Shown one piece after another: positions 45,930 through 56,771 of a stretch of DNA of 64,000 nucleotides. Within the stretch, counting starts at the first letter, position 1. Each line of letters opens with the position of its first letter. The stretch is from Notospermus geniculatus (taxonomy: Eukaryota; Nemertea; Pilidiophora; Heteronemertea; Lineidae): NCBI GenBank assembly GCA_002633025.1, contig NMRB01000127.1:442017-506016 (forward strand), read 5' to 3'. The position numbers were made by a program, and so were the translations under genes. Under the pieces are notes generated by a model. That model searched no databases, was not told where the DNA came from, and worked only from the letters and a program-made list of their open reading frames with translations.

Positions 45930-46255
45930 CACTGTTAGAAATAACAGAAGATTTTACAGAAAATCTGTGCAGCAGAGTCCCCAGGACTGGATCTGTAAAA
46001 TTACAGAGTGATCTGTAAAACTACAATAAATGTTAACAGAGACTTGACTGGAGGCTGACCAAATTATATTTTCATACTGATATCAGAAGGCATCATAATG
46101 GGATGTCCAATGGAGTCCAACCAATACAGGAAAACATGAATCATACCATAAAAAAATTATGTAAATTTACAGAAAGTGCTGGGGACTCTGCTGCAGGCAC
46201 TTTCTGTAAAATTACTGCAAAATCACTACTGTAAAATTAATAATTTCTAACAGTG
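45930..46255. mobile_element. 326-bp MITE, CACTGTTAGAAAT termini, TA duplication
   Basis: CACTGTTAGAAAT and its complement bound the element, with TA at 45928-45929 and 46256-46257 (Tc1/mariner-like target). Inside, GCAGCAGAGTCCCCAG faces CTGGGGACTCTGCTGC, and TTTTACAG/CTGTAAAA motifs repeat. Confidence 0.85.
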
Positions 46256-47666
46256 TAGATGGCAGATTTGCGCGAGACTAATTCTGATGGCCGTCTCGAT
46301 TTGTAACGAAGACGGTGATCGGACAGACAAGAATCGAGCTCCTTGCTTGTTTGACCTCTGATCTTTACGTTACCACCAATGAACAGACGTAGAATCTGCG
46401 ATAAAACACAAAAGAGGCTAATTACATGACCCAATACCAGCCGGTCCCAGTGTTGATTGAGCCATCTCGCATGACGAGTCGGGATTACTCATTTGATGGA
46501 TTTCTTTGCTGATCTGATACGTATGTCAATTAATCCCTCAGGTAGGAAGGTGATGGTGAGATTGGCTGACATACACCATTCTCTGTCTTTGGAATATCAA
46601 TATCAATACCAATGTCCCGACCAATCGTTACTGAATCTATAGCGATCTGAGACCAAAAGATGGACAATATTGCCTGGGGTGGCAAATCAGCTGTGTGAAA
46701 AGCCGAGGCAATTTCTCTCAAGAAAATGGACGAAGAAATGACCATGAATTCTTGACCGACATACTGATCAATGTGTAAAAACGCAGTTCTACACGATAAA
46801 CATTAGTCAAGATTTCGTGGCAATCTCTGCATCCAGTTTCTTGACTGGAATTGTCACTGCTGTTCACACAACTGATTTGCCACCGGTAATATTGTCATCA
46901 ATATTGCCCAGGTTGTCCAAAAATAGATGTACAAACACAGGACGCAAACAAGAAAAGAGCAAGAAATTTATGGAGGGTAAACTGAAGGCTAAATGACACC
47001 TGTGTGTAGCAGGCGAGCGGATATTGCTGTTTTTATTGCCCTGAACGGGAGAAAGAAAAAAACGTAGGAACACTTGGTGAGACCTTGGATAGGACGGAGA
47101 CATGCCCTTAGACATCAAGCTTCTTGGCAAGTCGTTTAAAACAGTATCCCTAATCTACTTTTGGTCTGGACATTCTTTGCTTGTAGTTGCCAAGAAACAT
47201 GGAATACTCTCATACAAATCAATAAGAAGCTTTCTGGATTTTGCAGTCCACGCCATCTCAGAGGCGCATGGAACGCTAGTGAGTCGGACAACAATGTTAG
47301 AAAGAGCCAAGAGTGTCGGGTGACCAGGCTTGGCTTCACGGCTGATTGTTCAGTCGAGTGATTTTGAACAACTGATGAAAACAGAAGTTCTTATGTCTGG
47401 ACAACTTCTTGATTAATATTGCCAGCCGTAGTCATTTTAGACGAGGCAACTTTGGAGGAATAATGGGCAAGAGCAACTCCCGTCAGGAAATTGTCAGGGT
47501 TGGCCATCGATCGATGCAATACTGGCAAAAGATGCCAATATCTAACTAACAACTGTTGTAACAGCGACACACCAAGAGGCGTGGCGGGTGAACACGATCC
47601 TGGAACCCCATCCTTTCCATCGTAAGGTGTCTGAAGTGCAAATCAACAAGACCATAAGTGACACAT
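46256..47666. other. intergenic, no gene recognised
   Basis: Frames of 65-88 codons overlap on both strands around 46860-47360 and have no domain. Confidence 0.3.
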
Positions 47667-47772
47667 TGGCCCGTATTCTAGAATGCTCCTCAACGTAAAG
47701 GAGTTCCTCAAGGCTGAACAATAGCCTTGAGGAACTCCTTTACGTTGAGGAAGATTCTAAAATACGGGCCTA
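47667..47772. repeat. near-perfect 106-bp hairpin MITE (family B)
   Basis: GGCCCGTATTCTAGAATGCT, continuing CCTCAACGTAAAGGAGTTCC, faces its complement almost without mismatch across GCTGAACAATAGC. Confidence 0.85.
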
Positions 47773-47780
47773 AGACAAAT

Positions 47781-48019
47781 GGCCGTATTCTATAAGCTTC
47801 CTTAACTTCAAGGTTTACCTTCAGCTATTGTTGGCAGGTTAGAATACAAAAGCTTAAAGTGGACTTAGGGCCGTATTTTAGAACGTTCCTTAACATTAAG
47901 GTCCACCTTAAATCTATTGTCCTCGATGATTTTACAATAGACTTAAGGTCGACCTTAACGTTAAGGAACGTTCTAAAATACGACCCTTAGAGTTAAGGAG
48001 GCTCCTAGAACACGGGCCA
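47781..48019. repeat. family B hairpin interrupted by another hairpin
   Basis: The outer ends GGCCGTATTCTATAAGCTTC and, in complement, GGCCCGTGTTCTAGGAGC belong to family B. The block 47868-47986 interrupts it at a TTA. Confidence 0.75.
47868..47986. mobile_element. hairpin MITE (family B) with TTA duplication, nested
   Basis: GGGCCGTATTTTAGAACGTT and its complement (one terminal mismatch) bound the element. TTA flanks at 47865-47867 and 47987-47989. The arms contain CCTTAACxTTAAGGTC-type inner repeats. Confidence 0.85.
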
Positions 48020-51007
48020 AAGTGTTTTTGTCCCTCTCTTCTCAATGTTCATATGAACTATTCACATGCCAAAGGTCGTTATATTGGCTATGCCTCAAAA
48101 GAGTCCGGTGAAATTGACTCGACAAGAAACACTACTCCACTTCGCACTTTATTTTGAATCATTGGCTGCCGCTGAAGTCCTGATACGAAGAGGTGCTCAA
48201 TGACCGCCAACGGAGAAATCACATCCAGTTTAAAAGGGACAGTGATACACTATGCAGCTCACAAAGCTCTTAAGCAAACATTTCATCAGGTGACCAGAAC
48301 AACGTCAAGGTTGGATTCTTGAAAATTAGTAAGATGATCACGGAAGGAAATGCCGAAGGCATTCTCGCTAAACACCACGAAAATGTGAATAATTGCTAAA
48401 GCCTGCCGTGCGGTCAGCGTCCGTCATTCCTTTGCTAAGTTACCGACAATTAATACGCCAGTTGGCATTCCTGATGGATAGCTTGATTAAGAAATACACA
48501 ATATAATGGAAGTGTATAATTTGTTACCCCACAAAACAATGGAAAAGATGATGTTTTTTTCCTAACCCGTCCATCAGTGAAGACTAACATTCAACATCTC
48601 TTTGTTAAACGTCAGCAACCTCCTTTCAGAGAGACTCCCAGAATTTCACCATCTAACGTTAGTACGCTACGGCGCAGATCCCTAGGCAACGTAGTAGCCT
48701 ACCATCGCGGACCGGTAAAGCTAACCTTCTTTTCTATGGTAAGGCGACGTACGTGAAAATAAGTGAATATTCTGATTAAATAAATGAAGCCAATTCTGAT
48801 GGAACATGTCAGTTATCCTTACTTACCTAGTCAGTGTCTTGGTGATTACGCTAGAAATGTTTACATCTGGAAGAAATCTTCAACGTCAGACATAAAGGCG
48901 GATAATTACCTCGATTCTAGGGTCGTCTATAGCCCATCACTTGGTCGAGACAAGTCCTGAAAGAACGGGAAATGACATCGCTGGCAGTTGAGGCGTATCC
49001 TTCAATGGCTTTCCGACACTATTACCTTGATCCTGGGAGGGCTACTCATCATATTCCTTAGGACAGATTGATTCGATCGTTACAACCGGCCGAACTCATG
49101 CTACGGTAGTCAGAAGTGATTGAGGCCCATTAAACTGCCAACCACTTCGAAAGAATCGCTGGGTTTAGTAGGTTGTCTGAACCGCTGATCATCCCTCACC
49201 CGGTAGAAGTCTTCGTACAAGCCTTCATACACCAAAATCGCAGTTGTAAGGTCACGGAGGCCTGGCTTTAGGCATGGGATCTAGCTCCTCCGTCATTATC
49301 ACATCAAAAGCGTCAATGTCAGGACTTCGATTCAACAGTGCTGTGTTGTCAGCAATGCCGACCATCACCAACAGGAGAAGATGGGCCCTGGGAATGCCAG
49401 ACCGTCCTTTGCGACATAACCCCTGCGATTTTGGTGTAAGATAGAGCTTTAAAGTACATGTTCTTTTAGTAGAAGAATACCGTACCTCATCACCATTAGC
49501 CCAGACAGGTGTTTGTCAACCAACAGCAACTGATATTCCCATATATATTCCGTGAGGCTCTTTTATCAGGCGCGTGAAGAACCACATGAAGGCGTGATCT
49601 TGATGAAACAAAGTCTGATAATTTGCCTTTGAAGAACAAGTGATGATGTGCCAACATGGCATCTCTTGTGACAACTTCAGACAAGAGAGTAATTAATACG
49701 TACGTGTACGTATCAGACTTCCCTTATCTCGTGTACAGAAACAACGAAAACAGATTCGGTTTCTTGATTTTACGACAATCATCTAGTCTGAAAAATTACT
49801 CATGTTTTTACGTCCGTTGAAAAAGTTCTCGTAATTCTTTACACGAAACTCTTGACGTAAGACGATTACGAGTTGGAAAGTTGGAACGCCTGGCGGCCGA
49901 TCAGGAAGCCCTACCTCTTCACAAACAAGAAAGAGTAAAGTGGTAAATCCCACTTGTAACTGGATCAGAGTAATAGCTGGTTCGTAAGGCGCTTGATGTT
50001 GAATCTGAGGTCAGGAACCCAGGGGTGTAATCTCCAAGGAGAAGCGTCTCCTCCTTACCAATGGAGTTTCGCGCGTGAGAGGAATGGTGTACGACGTTTG
50101 CGGGTGACCTGAACTGCTGGAAGACAGGCTGCGGGACTTCAAGGAAATTGCCGGTCATTCGCAAGGCCCACTCAGCGTTCGTGGATGAACAATAGAAAGC
50201 GCAGAGGATCATTACCGGCTGACGTGTTCGTCAACGGGAATGAGGTCCAAAATTTGGGTGGGATGGGGGGGGGCAATAAAAGACTTTGATTCATCCCATC
50301 TCGCCAGGACTTCAGTGGGCTGCTGTTGGCAGGATTTCAAATTCAACAAAGTTTATCCTTTTCAAGTCGACGTCAGTGAGTATGGGCTGGTACCGCAGCA
50401 GCGAGTCCCCTGGAATCGCGGTCCGTTTGCAGGTCTCTTTCTTACGATAAAAGCGAGGCAGATGCAGTGTTTTCAAGCAGGGAAATTCATTCTTGGAACA
50501 ACTCCTGTCGCAGCTTCTGCTTGACGCTTGTTTTCCATAGTTCCCGAATGTCAAAATCCTAATCATCATTCGCTAGCCTCCCAAGCTGCTACACTGCCGA
50601 CAAAATTCGCTGTTTACGAGGCTGCAGAACACTAAATCCGCAAATATTCGATTGATCGGAACAGTTTCCTATCGGTAAAATGATTGATCGGATTGAAGTA
50701 ATGGATGGGAATGATTTCCTATTGAACAGAGCAGAAATCTATCACAAAAGACGCCAAATAATCTTACGACGAGAATGATAAAATGTGAATAGTAAAACAA
50801 GCCATATTTTATAGCATCAAAAATATTTTCATCTCGGTGTTCTCAGGCCGTTCAACATTTACCAGTGGTATTTTACATTACAGGCTCTCCTTTTGTAGAC
50901 TTGACCTCAAGTCTCTAACCAAGCCAAGTAAGTCATTACGTAGACCTTGCCGCACTTATTATGACCAATACTAGCCTCTTTTGGTGAGTCATTTCGTACA
51001 CTTGAGT
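48020..51007. other. intergenic, no gene recognised
   Basis: A G10 run is at 50265-50274. Frames up to 97 codons have no domain. No repeat family was recognised. Confidence 0.35.
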
Positions 51008-51403
51008 GAGTTTTCGCAACCGCCGAGTAGGCCAACGACTACTTATCTATAATTGTTCAGATATATTCAGACAATAGAAAATCGTGATTTTTGGTGTATA
51101 CGGGCGATTGCGAAAACTCTTTTGACGCATTTGGCGACAACTTCAATGTTTAGTCATTTCACTATGTTTGAAAATTTGGAAAGAGGGTAGAGTCTGGCAA
51201 GTTCGTGTCAACCGTCAAAATAGTAGAATTTTACTTCACCGAAAATTTGGAAAGAGGGTAGAGTCTGGCAAGTTCGTGTCAACCGTCAAAATAGTAGAAT
51301 TTTCGCAAAGCCCCCACAGCAATCCCATTGTTCATGCCACGAAGAAGGCACCGAACAAAAGGATAGACGTCCGCGCTGGAGTTCCGGGGGCTTTGCGAAA
51401 ACT
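51008..51403. repeat. hairpin plus perfect 71-bp tandem duplication
   Basis: GAGTTTTCGCAACCGCC (51009) faces GGCGATTGCGAAAACTC (51105). From 51170 the text GAAAATTTGGAAAGAGGGTA and its continuation is repeated at 51241, identical for over 60 bases. TTTTCGCAAAGCCCCC (51301) then faces GGGGGCTTTGCGAAAA (51388). Confidence 0.75.
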
Positions 51404-52244
51404 CGCTACTATAAACTCACTCCAGCCGAGGTGAAAAAGACATAATCACAAACTGCTCCGAAGATAATCATAACTCCGCAAAGTTTGCAAATCAATCTTA
51501 AGTGACGTCTCCGCCGATCTTTCGAACCGTCTCGGAGAACTCTCAACTCAAGGCTGAATACAATACGAACCAAAAAACAGGCGACATGTAAATACCGCAC
51601 GATATCTGTAGTACGACGCACACCCGTCAAAAACAGGATTTCTTAAGTGATTTTTCAAGCTCTTTCCGCTCCGTGCGAAATCTTCAAAGAGGCATCGATC
51701 AAGTGTATTCTGAAACCACGCTTCCGTGAACCAGATCATTCGTCGGAATTATGATATGCGTGCAGAAATAGATGCAAGCAGTTCGCTTCCTTTTACTGGG
51801 TGCATTTTTCTTCCGATAAAAACATTTCATTCCAATCCGTTCCATTATTTTCTTTTTTGAATCGGTATCGTTTCCTCCGTGCAGGAACATGAAATATCAG
51901 GTTTGTATTTTCATCAGGCATTGTTTTAAAGAAAAGTGTTTAACTGGGGATTAGATTCGCCCGAAGGGGAAATTGTGGTCTGTCACGGGAAGAGTTGCGT
52001 TAAATAATCTGAATGAAAATAATTCAAATTAACTCGAATGTGAACCAAAAAGTTGTTTCCAATTAAAGAATAAGTTGTAATCGTTTCTTTAAATCATTAA
52101 TTATTTTACACATCGGGATAATTCGTATAAGAAATGGTCTTCATAACCAAAATAGTACCCGTCACCAATTAAATATCGCACGAAGACCAGCAGCAATGTT
52201 TCTTGTAACTTTTGTAACATAAGGCACTACTTTTGCCAAAGGCA
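51404..52244. other. intergenic, no gene recognised
   Basis: Short overlapping frames (63-73 codons) only. No domain or repeat was recognised. Confidence 0.3.
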
Positions 52245-52855
52245 TTACTCTCCATTCCACTTCCGAATGGCGCGAGGTTTATGAACGATCTCCGCAACGG
52301 CTGGGTCAAAGTTGACAGGCTATACATCAATCAATTTGTCTTTTTGGCCGCTACAGGCATCATCGCTGCCATTTTCCCTAAAAACGTGACATAAAAAAGT
52401 TCTTTCACCAATCACAGTACGAGTTTACGGCCGAAATGGCGGCCATTTTGAATTGACGCAATGCATCGCGCATGCGTAAACTGCACTGAACGTCGTGGTG
52501 AAATGAAATGGGATTTGAGAAAGGGATCCGTTATGCCGGCCTTACGCGAAAAATGAAGATTGCAGAAAGATACCGACAAGAAAGACAAGTCAATTGACGT
52601 CTTTAATCCTTTGGCCTGTCCCCCATGGTATTCTTAGCCTCCTAGCCATCTCTTATTATTTTTGTGGTGTGTAATTTAAGTTTCTCCAGGGCTAATAATG
52701 CTGTCAAGCCTAGCCCTGGTACTGTGTAATTTATTTTTCTGTCAAATAAAGGCTATTTTCAAAAAACATTGACGTATTTTTGTCAAATTTGACCCAGCCG
52801 TTGCGGAGATATCGGCGGAAAACCTCACGCCCATCGGATGTGGAATGAAGTGTAG
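52245..52855. mobile_element. long-TIR MITE (family G) carrying a retroposon insertion
   Basis: The left arm TTACTCTCCATTCCACTTCC and the right arm, ending TGTGGAATGAAGTGTAG, match 21531-21969, as does the GGCCGAAATGGCGGCCATTT centre. The right arm is split by the insert at 52601-52767. Confidence 0.85.
52601..52767 (+). mobile_element. 5'-truncated SINE or retroposon 3' end inserted in a MITE
   Basis: The segment ends CTGTCAAATAAAGGCTATTT, then TCAAAAAA. It contains GGGCTAATAATGCTGTCAAG, then CCTAGCCCTG, similar to the tail of the SINE at 38230-38512. ATTGACGT flanks it (52593-52600 and 52768-52775). Removing the insert restores the order of the parent MITE. Confidence 0.8.
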
Positions 52856-53640
52856 GCAGGTCTAAAGATTTGAACCAAGAGATGATTGACAAACATGTCG
52901 TAATTAGTTCTAGACAATATAGCGAATTAATGAAGGGCAGGAGGAAACCGGATAGCCCCGAAGAAAATTTGTGCTCTCAAAAAATGTCCCTCTCTCTTTC
53001 TCCCACCGATGAATGAGTCCAATAGCGAGAATCGCACCGAAACCACAGAAGTGATAGACTGCACTGCACTGCACCAATCTGACAATCTGACAATCCGATG
53101 TTTATGTCAGGCATGACAAATCAACGGCTGACATTTTCTGAACCAAGCCTCGCCCTTTGTGGTGTACGCACTCGACGAGCCTCTGTCCTGGCTATCTAAT
53201 AAAGCAGCCACACCGCAGCTGAAAATTGCCTTCGCCAGATTTCGCAAAGGTATGATCGGCCGGCAGGTCGAGTGAATCGTGCCACAAGCCTTTCAAATCA
53301 GCCTCCGCGTGAACTCATAACCGCGTTAAGGCAGAAACTGATTCATCAAATAGTAACGTTCAACCAATCACTGGCGTGTGATCTTTTCCTAATGAATTTA
53401 GCTGACAGGACAAGATTCGTCGGTCATGCTAGTGGTGGCATGACGTTCTCATCTTTACACGTCTTCTCCGTCCGCCAGAAGAACTCTACGATGGATTCAA
53501 AGATCATGGCGCACACTGCATACTTTTGTGGCTGTGCCATTTCAAAAAACAAGGAGAGATCGGAGAGAATTTAGTCCCGTAAATATTGTCTTATCGATTG
53601 CTATTTTGCGACTTCTTGACAAGCCGATCTAGGACCTTCA
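52856..53640. other. intergenic, no gene recognised
   Basis: A 100-codon plus frame (53272-53574) has no recognisable domain. Confidence 0.3.
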
Positions 53641-53649
53641 AACTGATCA

Positions 53650-54010
53650 GATCACTCAACGGGTACCTCGCCATACCCAATCCGCAGTTATCCGTCAAGT
53701 TATAGCGAGTGCAAGTTATGAAGTCCTACAAATGTCTCTGCACTGATGCTGCGGATTTTGTTCCCGTCGAGTGATAATCGCCTCAAAGCTGTCAATCCTT
53801 CAAACAAACCGGGCTTTAGAACTTGTATCGCATTAGCACGAAGATGAAGATTTTGCAGAACAGTGCAGCCAGTGAATGCACCGGCCCCGATTTTACCTAA
53901 TACCCTGTTTCTTTCTAAGTTTATTTCTCGCAGATTCGTCAATCCGTTGAATAATTATCCTTTTTGGAGCTCACCGATTTTGTTGTCCTGAAGCCAGATA
54001 ACAGTTAGGG
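53650..54010 (-). pseudogene. leucine-rich repeat protein remnant
   Basis: The minus strand encodes about four 24-residue extracellular-type LRRs with the LxxLxLxxNxI pattern: LTVIWLQDNKI, LTNLREINLERN, LQNLHLRANAI and LRRLSLDGNKI, then the start of LHNLHSL. The intact frame covers only 53942-53700 and opens with TTG (an internal Leu). Upstream the same frame continues the LRR phase but has TAA at 53955-53957. Downstream there are TAA codons at 53700-53702 and 53688-53690. LRR exons of this type occur in secreted and membrane receptors of animals. No N- or C-flanking cysteine cap, transmembrane or TIR part is present. Upstream of 54003 the LRR pattern stops near a family F-like GGCTTTCCACTGGAGC stretch, possibly a transposon boundary. 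Read as a dead fragment. Confidence 0.75.
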
Positions 54011-54589
54011 CGGCTTTCCACTGGAGCCTTCCCGTGCGCAGAAACGCTCGAAAGCATTGTTTTTTCCGCGGCTAGATCGTTCAAGCCCTAGAACGTGTCC
54101 TCAACAATCTTGGAAATGCTGCAGTGGACTAGTTGGATAGATGTCAACCAGGGGATGTCGGTAAAGTAGTCGTAGGACAACTGACGGACACCACTGTTTT
54201 GTACTATTCATTTCCATTGTGATGAAACTAGGCACGAAACAGGGCCATTAGTATAGAGTGAATCATGGTTGGTTATTGGACCTTTACAGCAACCATTTAC
54301 TGTCATACAGGCGATCATTTCACCAAATTGATTATCCATGTTTCGGGCAGCTGACTCTGAAATCTCAACATAGGTAACCGGTTTCTGTCATGGCATCATT
54401 GCTAACATGTCACATTGGATCATCCCGCTTTATTAACTCACGATTTGGTTCCATTAGACATCCACCATGTCATGTTTGTCTAGCCTTCATTGTATGCATG
54501 TCAATAACACGAGATACGCCAGAATCCCAATTAAGGTACATCTACCGTCTGCGACCCGAGCCCATTTTGGGTCAGACTTGAATATTTAT
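54011..54589. other. intergenic, no gene recognised
   Basis: A stretch resembling one end of the family F MITE lies at about 54003-54110. Otherwise there is nothing supportable. Confidence 0.3.
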
Positions 54590-55052
54590 TGCTACTCTAC
54601 TCGTTGTCCCTGTACTATTCATTGTATTATTCATTTCCATTATACATTGTACTATTCATTCCAATTGTTCTATTCATTTATATCATACTGTTCATTCATA
54701 TTGTGCTGTTCAATTCCATTATTCATTTCCATTGTACATGTACTGCTCAGTCCTATTATTCTATTCATTCCATTGTACTATTCATTCCTGTTCTACTATT
54801 CATTCCTATTGTGCTATTCATTCCACTGTACTATTTATTCCTATTGTGCTATTCACCCAATTGTACAGCTCATTCCTATTGTTCTATTCATTCCTACATG
54901 TATATTGTGCTATTCATTTTACTGTACTATTCATTCGCATTGTATTGTATTGTACTATTCATTTCCTTTGTACCATTCATTCCTATTGTTCTGTTCACTT
55001 CCATTGTTGGCCTTCTATTCATTCCTATTGTTCTATTTATTTCCATTTTACC
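54590..55052. repeat. minisatellite, 18-bp unit TATTCATTCCTATTGTxC
   Basis: Roughly 25 diverged copies of an 18-bp unit, with indels toward the ends. Because 18 is a multiple of three, plus-strand frames of 131-197 codons stay open and encode only Ile/Phe/Tyr/Ser/His-rich repetition. Confidence 0.92.
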
Positions 55053-56615
55053 AGGTGTGACAGCTTTGAAAGAATGTCACTAGAAAAAGTGTCCTGGGAA
55101 CAGAAGGATCTTATTGTTACATTCTAATCTCCGGCGATTGGTTTCTATAGCAATGCGTCTTAATCCGTCATAGAACAATAGAAGCGGACACTTTTTACAG
55201 GGGGCACTCTTTACTGTTACACCGGTGCTTTTTGCGACGCCTACCCTCTGCGATGCGATGCGCAACTGGGTGGTGTAAATGAACATTCCTAATCTACAAT
55301 ACGAATGGATTTACGACAGGATGATAATCATGACTTGCATGAACGCAAAAAACGCATGAACTGAATTGAGCAAGGAAATTGGGAATGTAGAGAGCGTACA
55401 ATTACAATAACCACCGATTAGCAGACGTCAAGTTTGGTGGAAAGGCAATAGTTTTATCTCTTGATTCATGCAGTAAATCAGTGTAAAACAGGCACATTTG
55501 ATAGATTTATTTAAGAACAGCTTTAGATCATTTCCAGGCGCATTTGGCTGGCTTCCCTCACATTGCGGTGGTATAAATCATTGTTTCTTTCTCTCTTATC
55601 GTTGGATATTGGATGAAAACTAATAGGTAACGGGTTCTGGTGACGATTTAAAGCAATTTGATGGTGATGCGCCTTGATTGAATGGATTGTAAATCATCTG
55701 TTTTGAAAGTGCAGTAGTCAATATTGATTTCCAGCGAATGAAAAAAGGACGTGGAGCATCTTTCGTGACAGATTTCTGACGATGACGTAAGCAGTGACAC
55801 CTCATTCGCCAAGATTCGTAAATAAATCCACAAAATATGGCCGTCGATCGGCATTTATGCAAGGCTATCCTGTACAACCTGGTTACGAAAGGCAAGACGA
55901 CTCGTCCGAGATCCGAAATGTGACCGTCCTTCTCATTGGCAAAGCTCAGCGCTGATTACCATCTTCATTCTGATTGGCGAGATGTATTTCGAATTGCGGG
56001 ATTTCGGATTTCATAATGTTTCAGATTTTAAATATCGGACTGCTTCGGATGTGTTCTGGGCTTTCCTATCTCTAGTCTGCTGTGCCGTTGCAGCCGATAG
56101 GCCAAGGTTATTGATCCGCAGGTGATCGGCAATAACGGTAGAATACTCTAATGCTGGGGCCAACAGTTGTCATCGATGGTAGAAATATTTATAACTTCTA
56201 TCATGCCTCAGGGGCCTTGACGCAATTCCTTGATGGCATCACTCTTTCCTATTTAAAAAAATCGTAACAGAGTCATGCATTATTAAAATCGCGTTGTCAT
56301 TTGATAAGAAATTCCTTGTCCTTTAAGGCAATAATGTCAAGCTTTGTTTCATATAGCAGTCCAGCTAATGGCATATCTTAATTTTACATATTTGGTTGTC
56401 ATGTTGCATTTTTGTTTTAACGCTGAATAAAGAGAATAGGAGCATGTAGGTCAGAGGAACTGTCCTATTAGAAGTCTGAAACACTCATTACTAAGAAATG
56501 GTAGACTGTCGTTGGCCAACTTTGAGGATCTTGAATAAGTTGCTTTTTTTCTTTAATGTACATGTACATGTATAAGATTCGCATGCTGCTGGTGCCCTCG
56601 ACAACAAGACCTGTA
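55053..56615. other. intergenic, no gene recognised
   Basis: Frames up to 91 codons have no domain. ACATGTACATGTA is at 56560-56573. Confidence 0.35.
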
Positions 56616-56771
56616 AAGCGGTTCTTCCGCGTCACAATATTATTGCACAATATGGGGCCCAAAATGGGTGTCGTGTGCTTCTGGCATAATGGATGGAAGA
56701 AAGATTGGCAATAATATTGCCCATTTTGATCCTCATATTGTGCAATAATATTGCACGTGGATAGGCCGCTT
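56616..56771. mobile_element. 156-bp hairpin MITE with TA flanks
   Basis: AAGCGGTTCTTCCGCGTCAC and, in complement, AAGCGGCCTATCCACGTGCA pair, continuing through AATATTATTGCACAATATG. TA lies on both sides (56614-56615 and 56772-56773). Confidence 0.75.

Noticed and set aside
54467-55083. Long plus-strand frames resembling multi-pass membrane proteins
   Set aside because: They come from an 18-bp tandem repeat that stays open in several frames at once.
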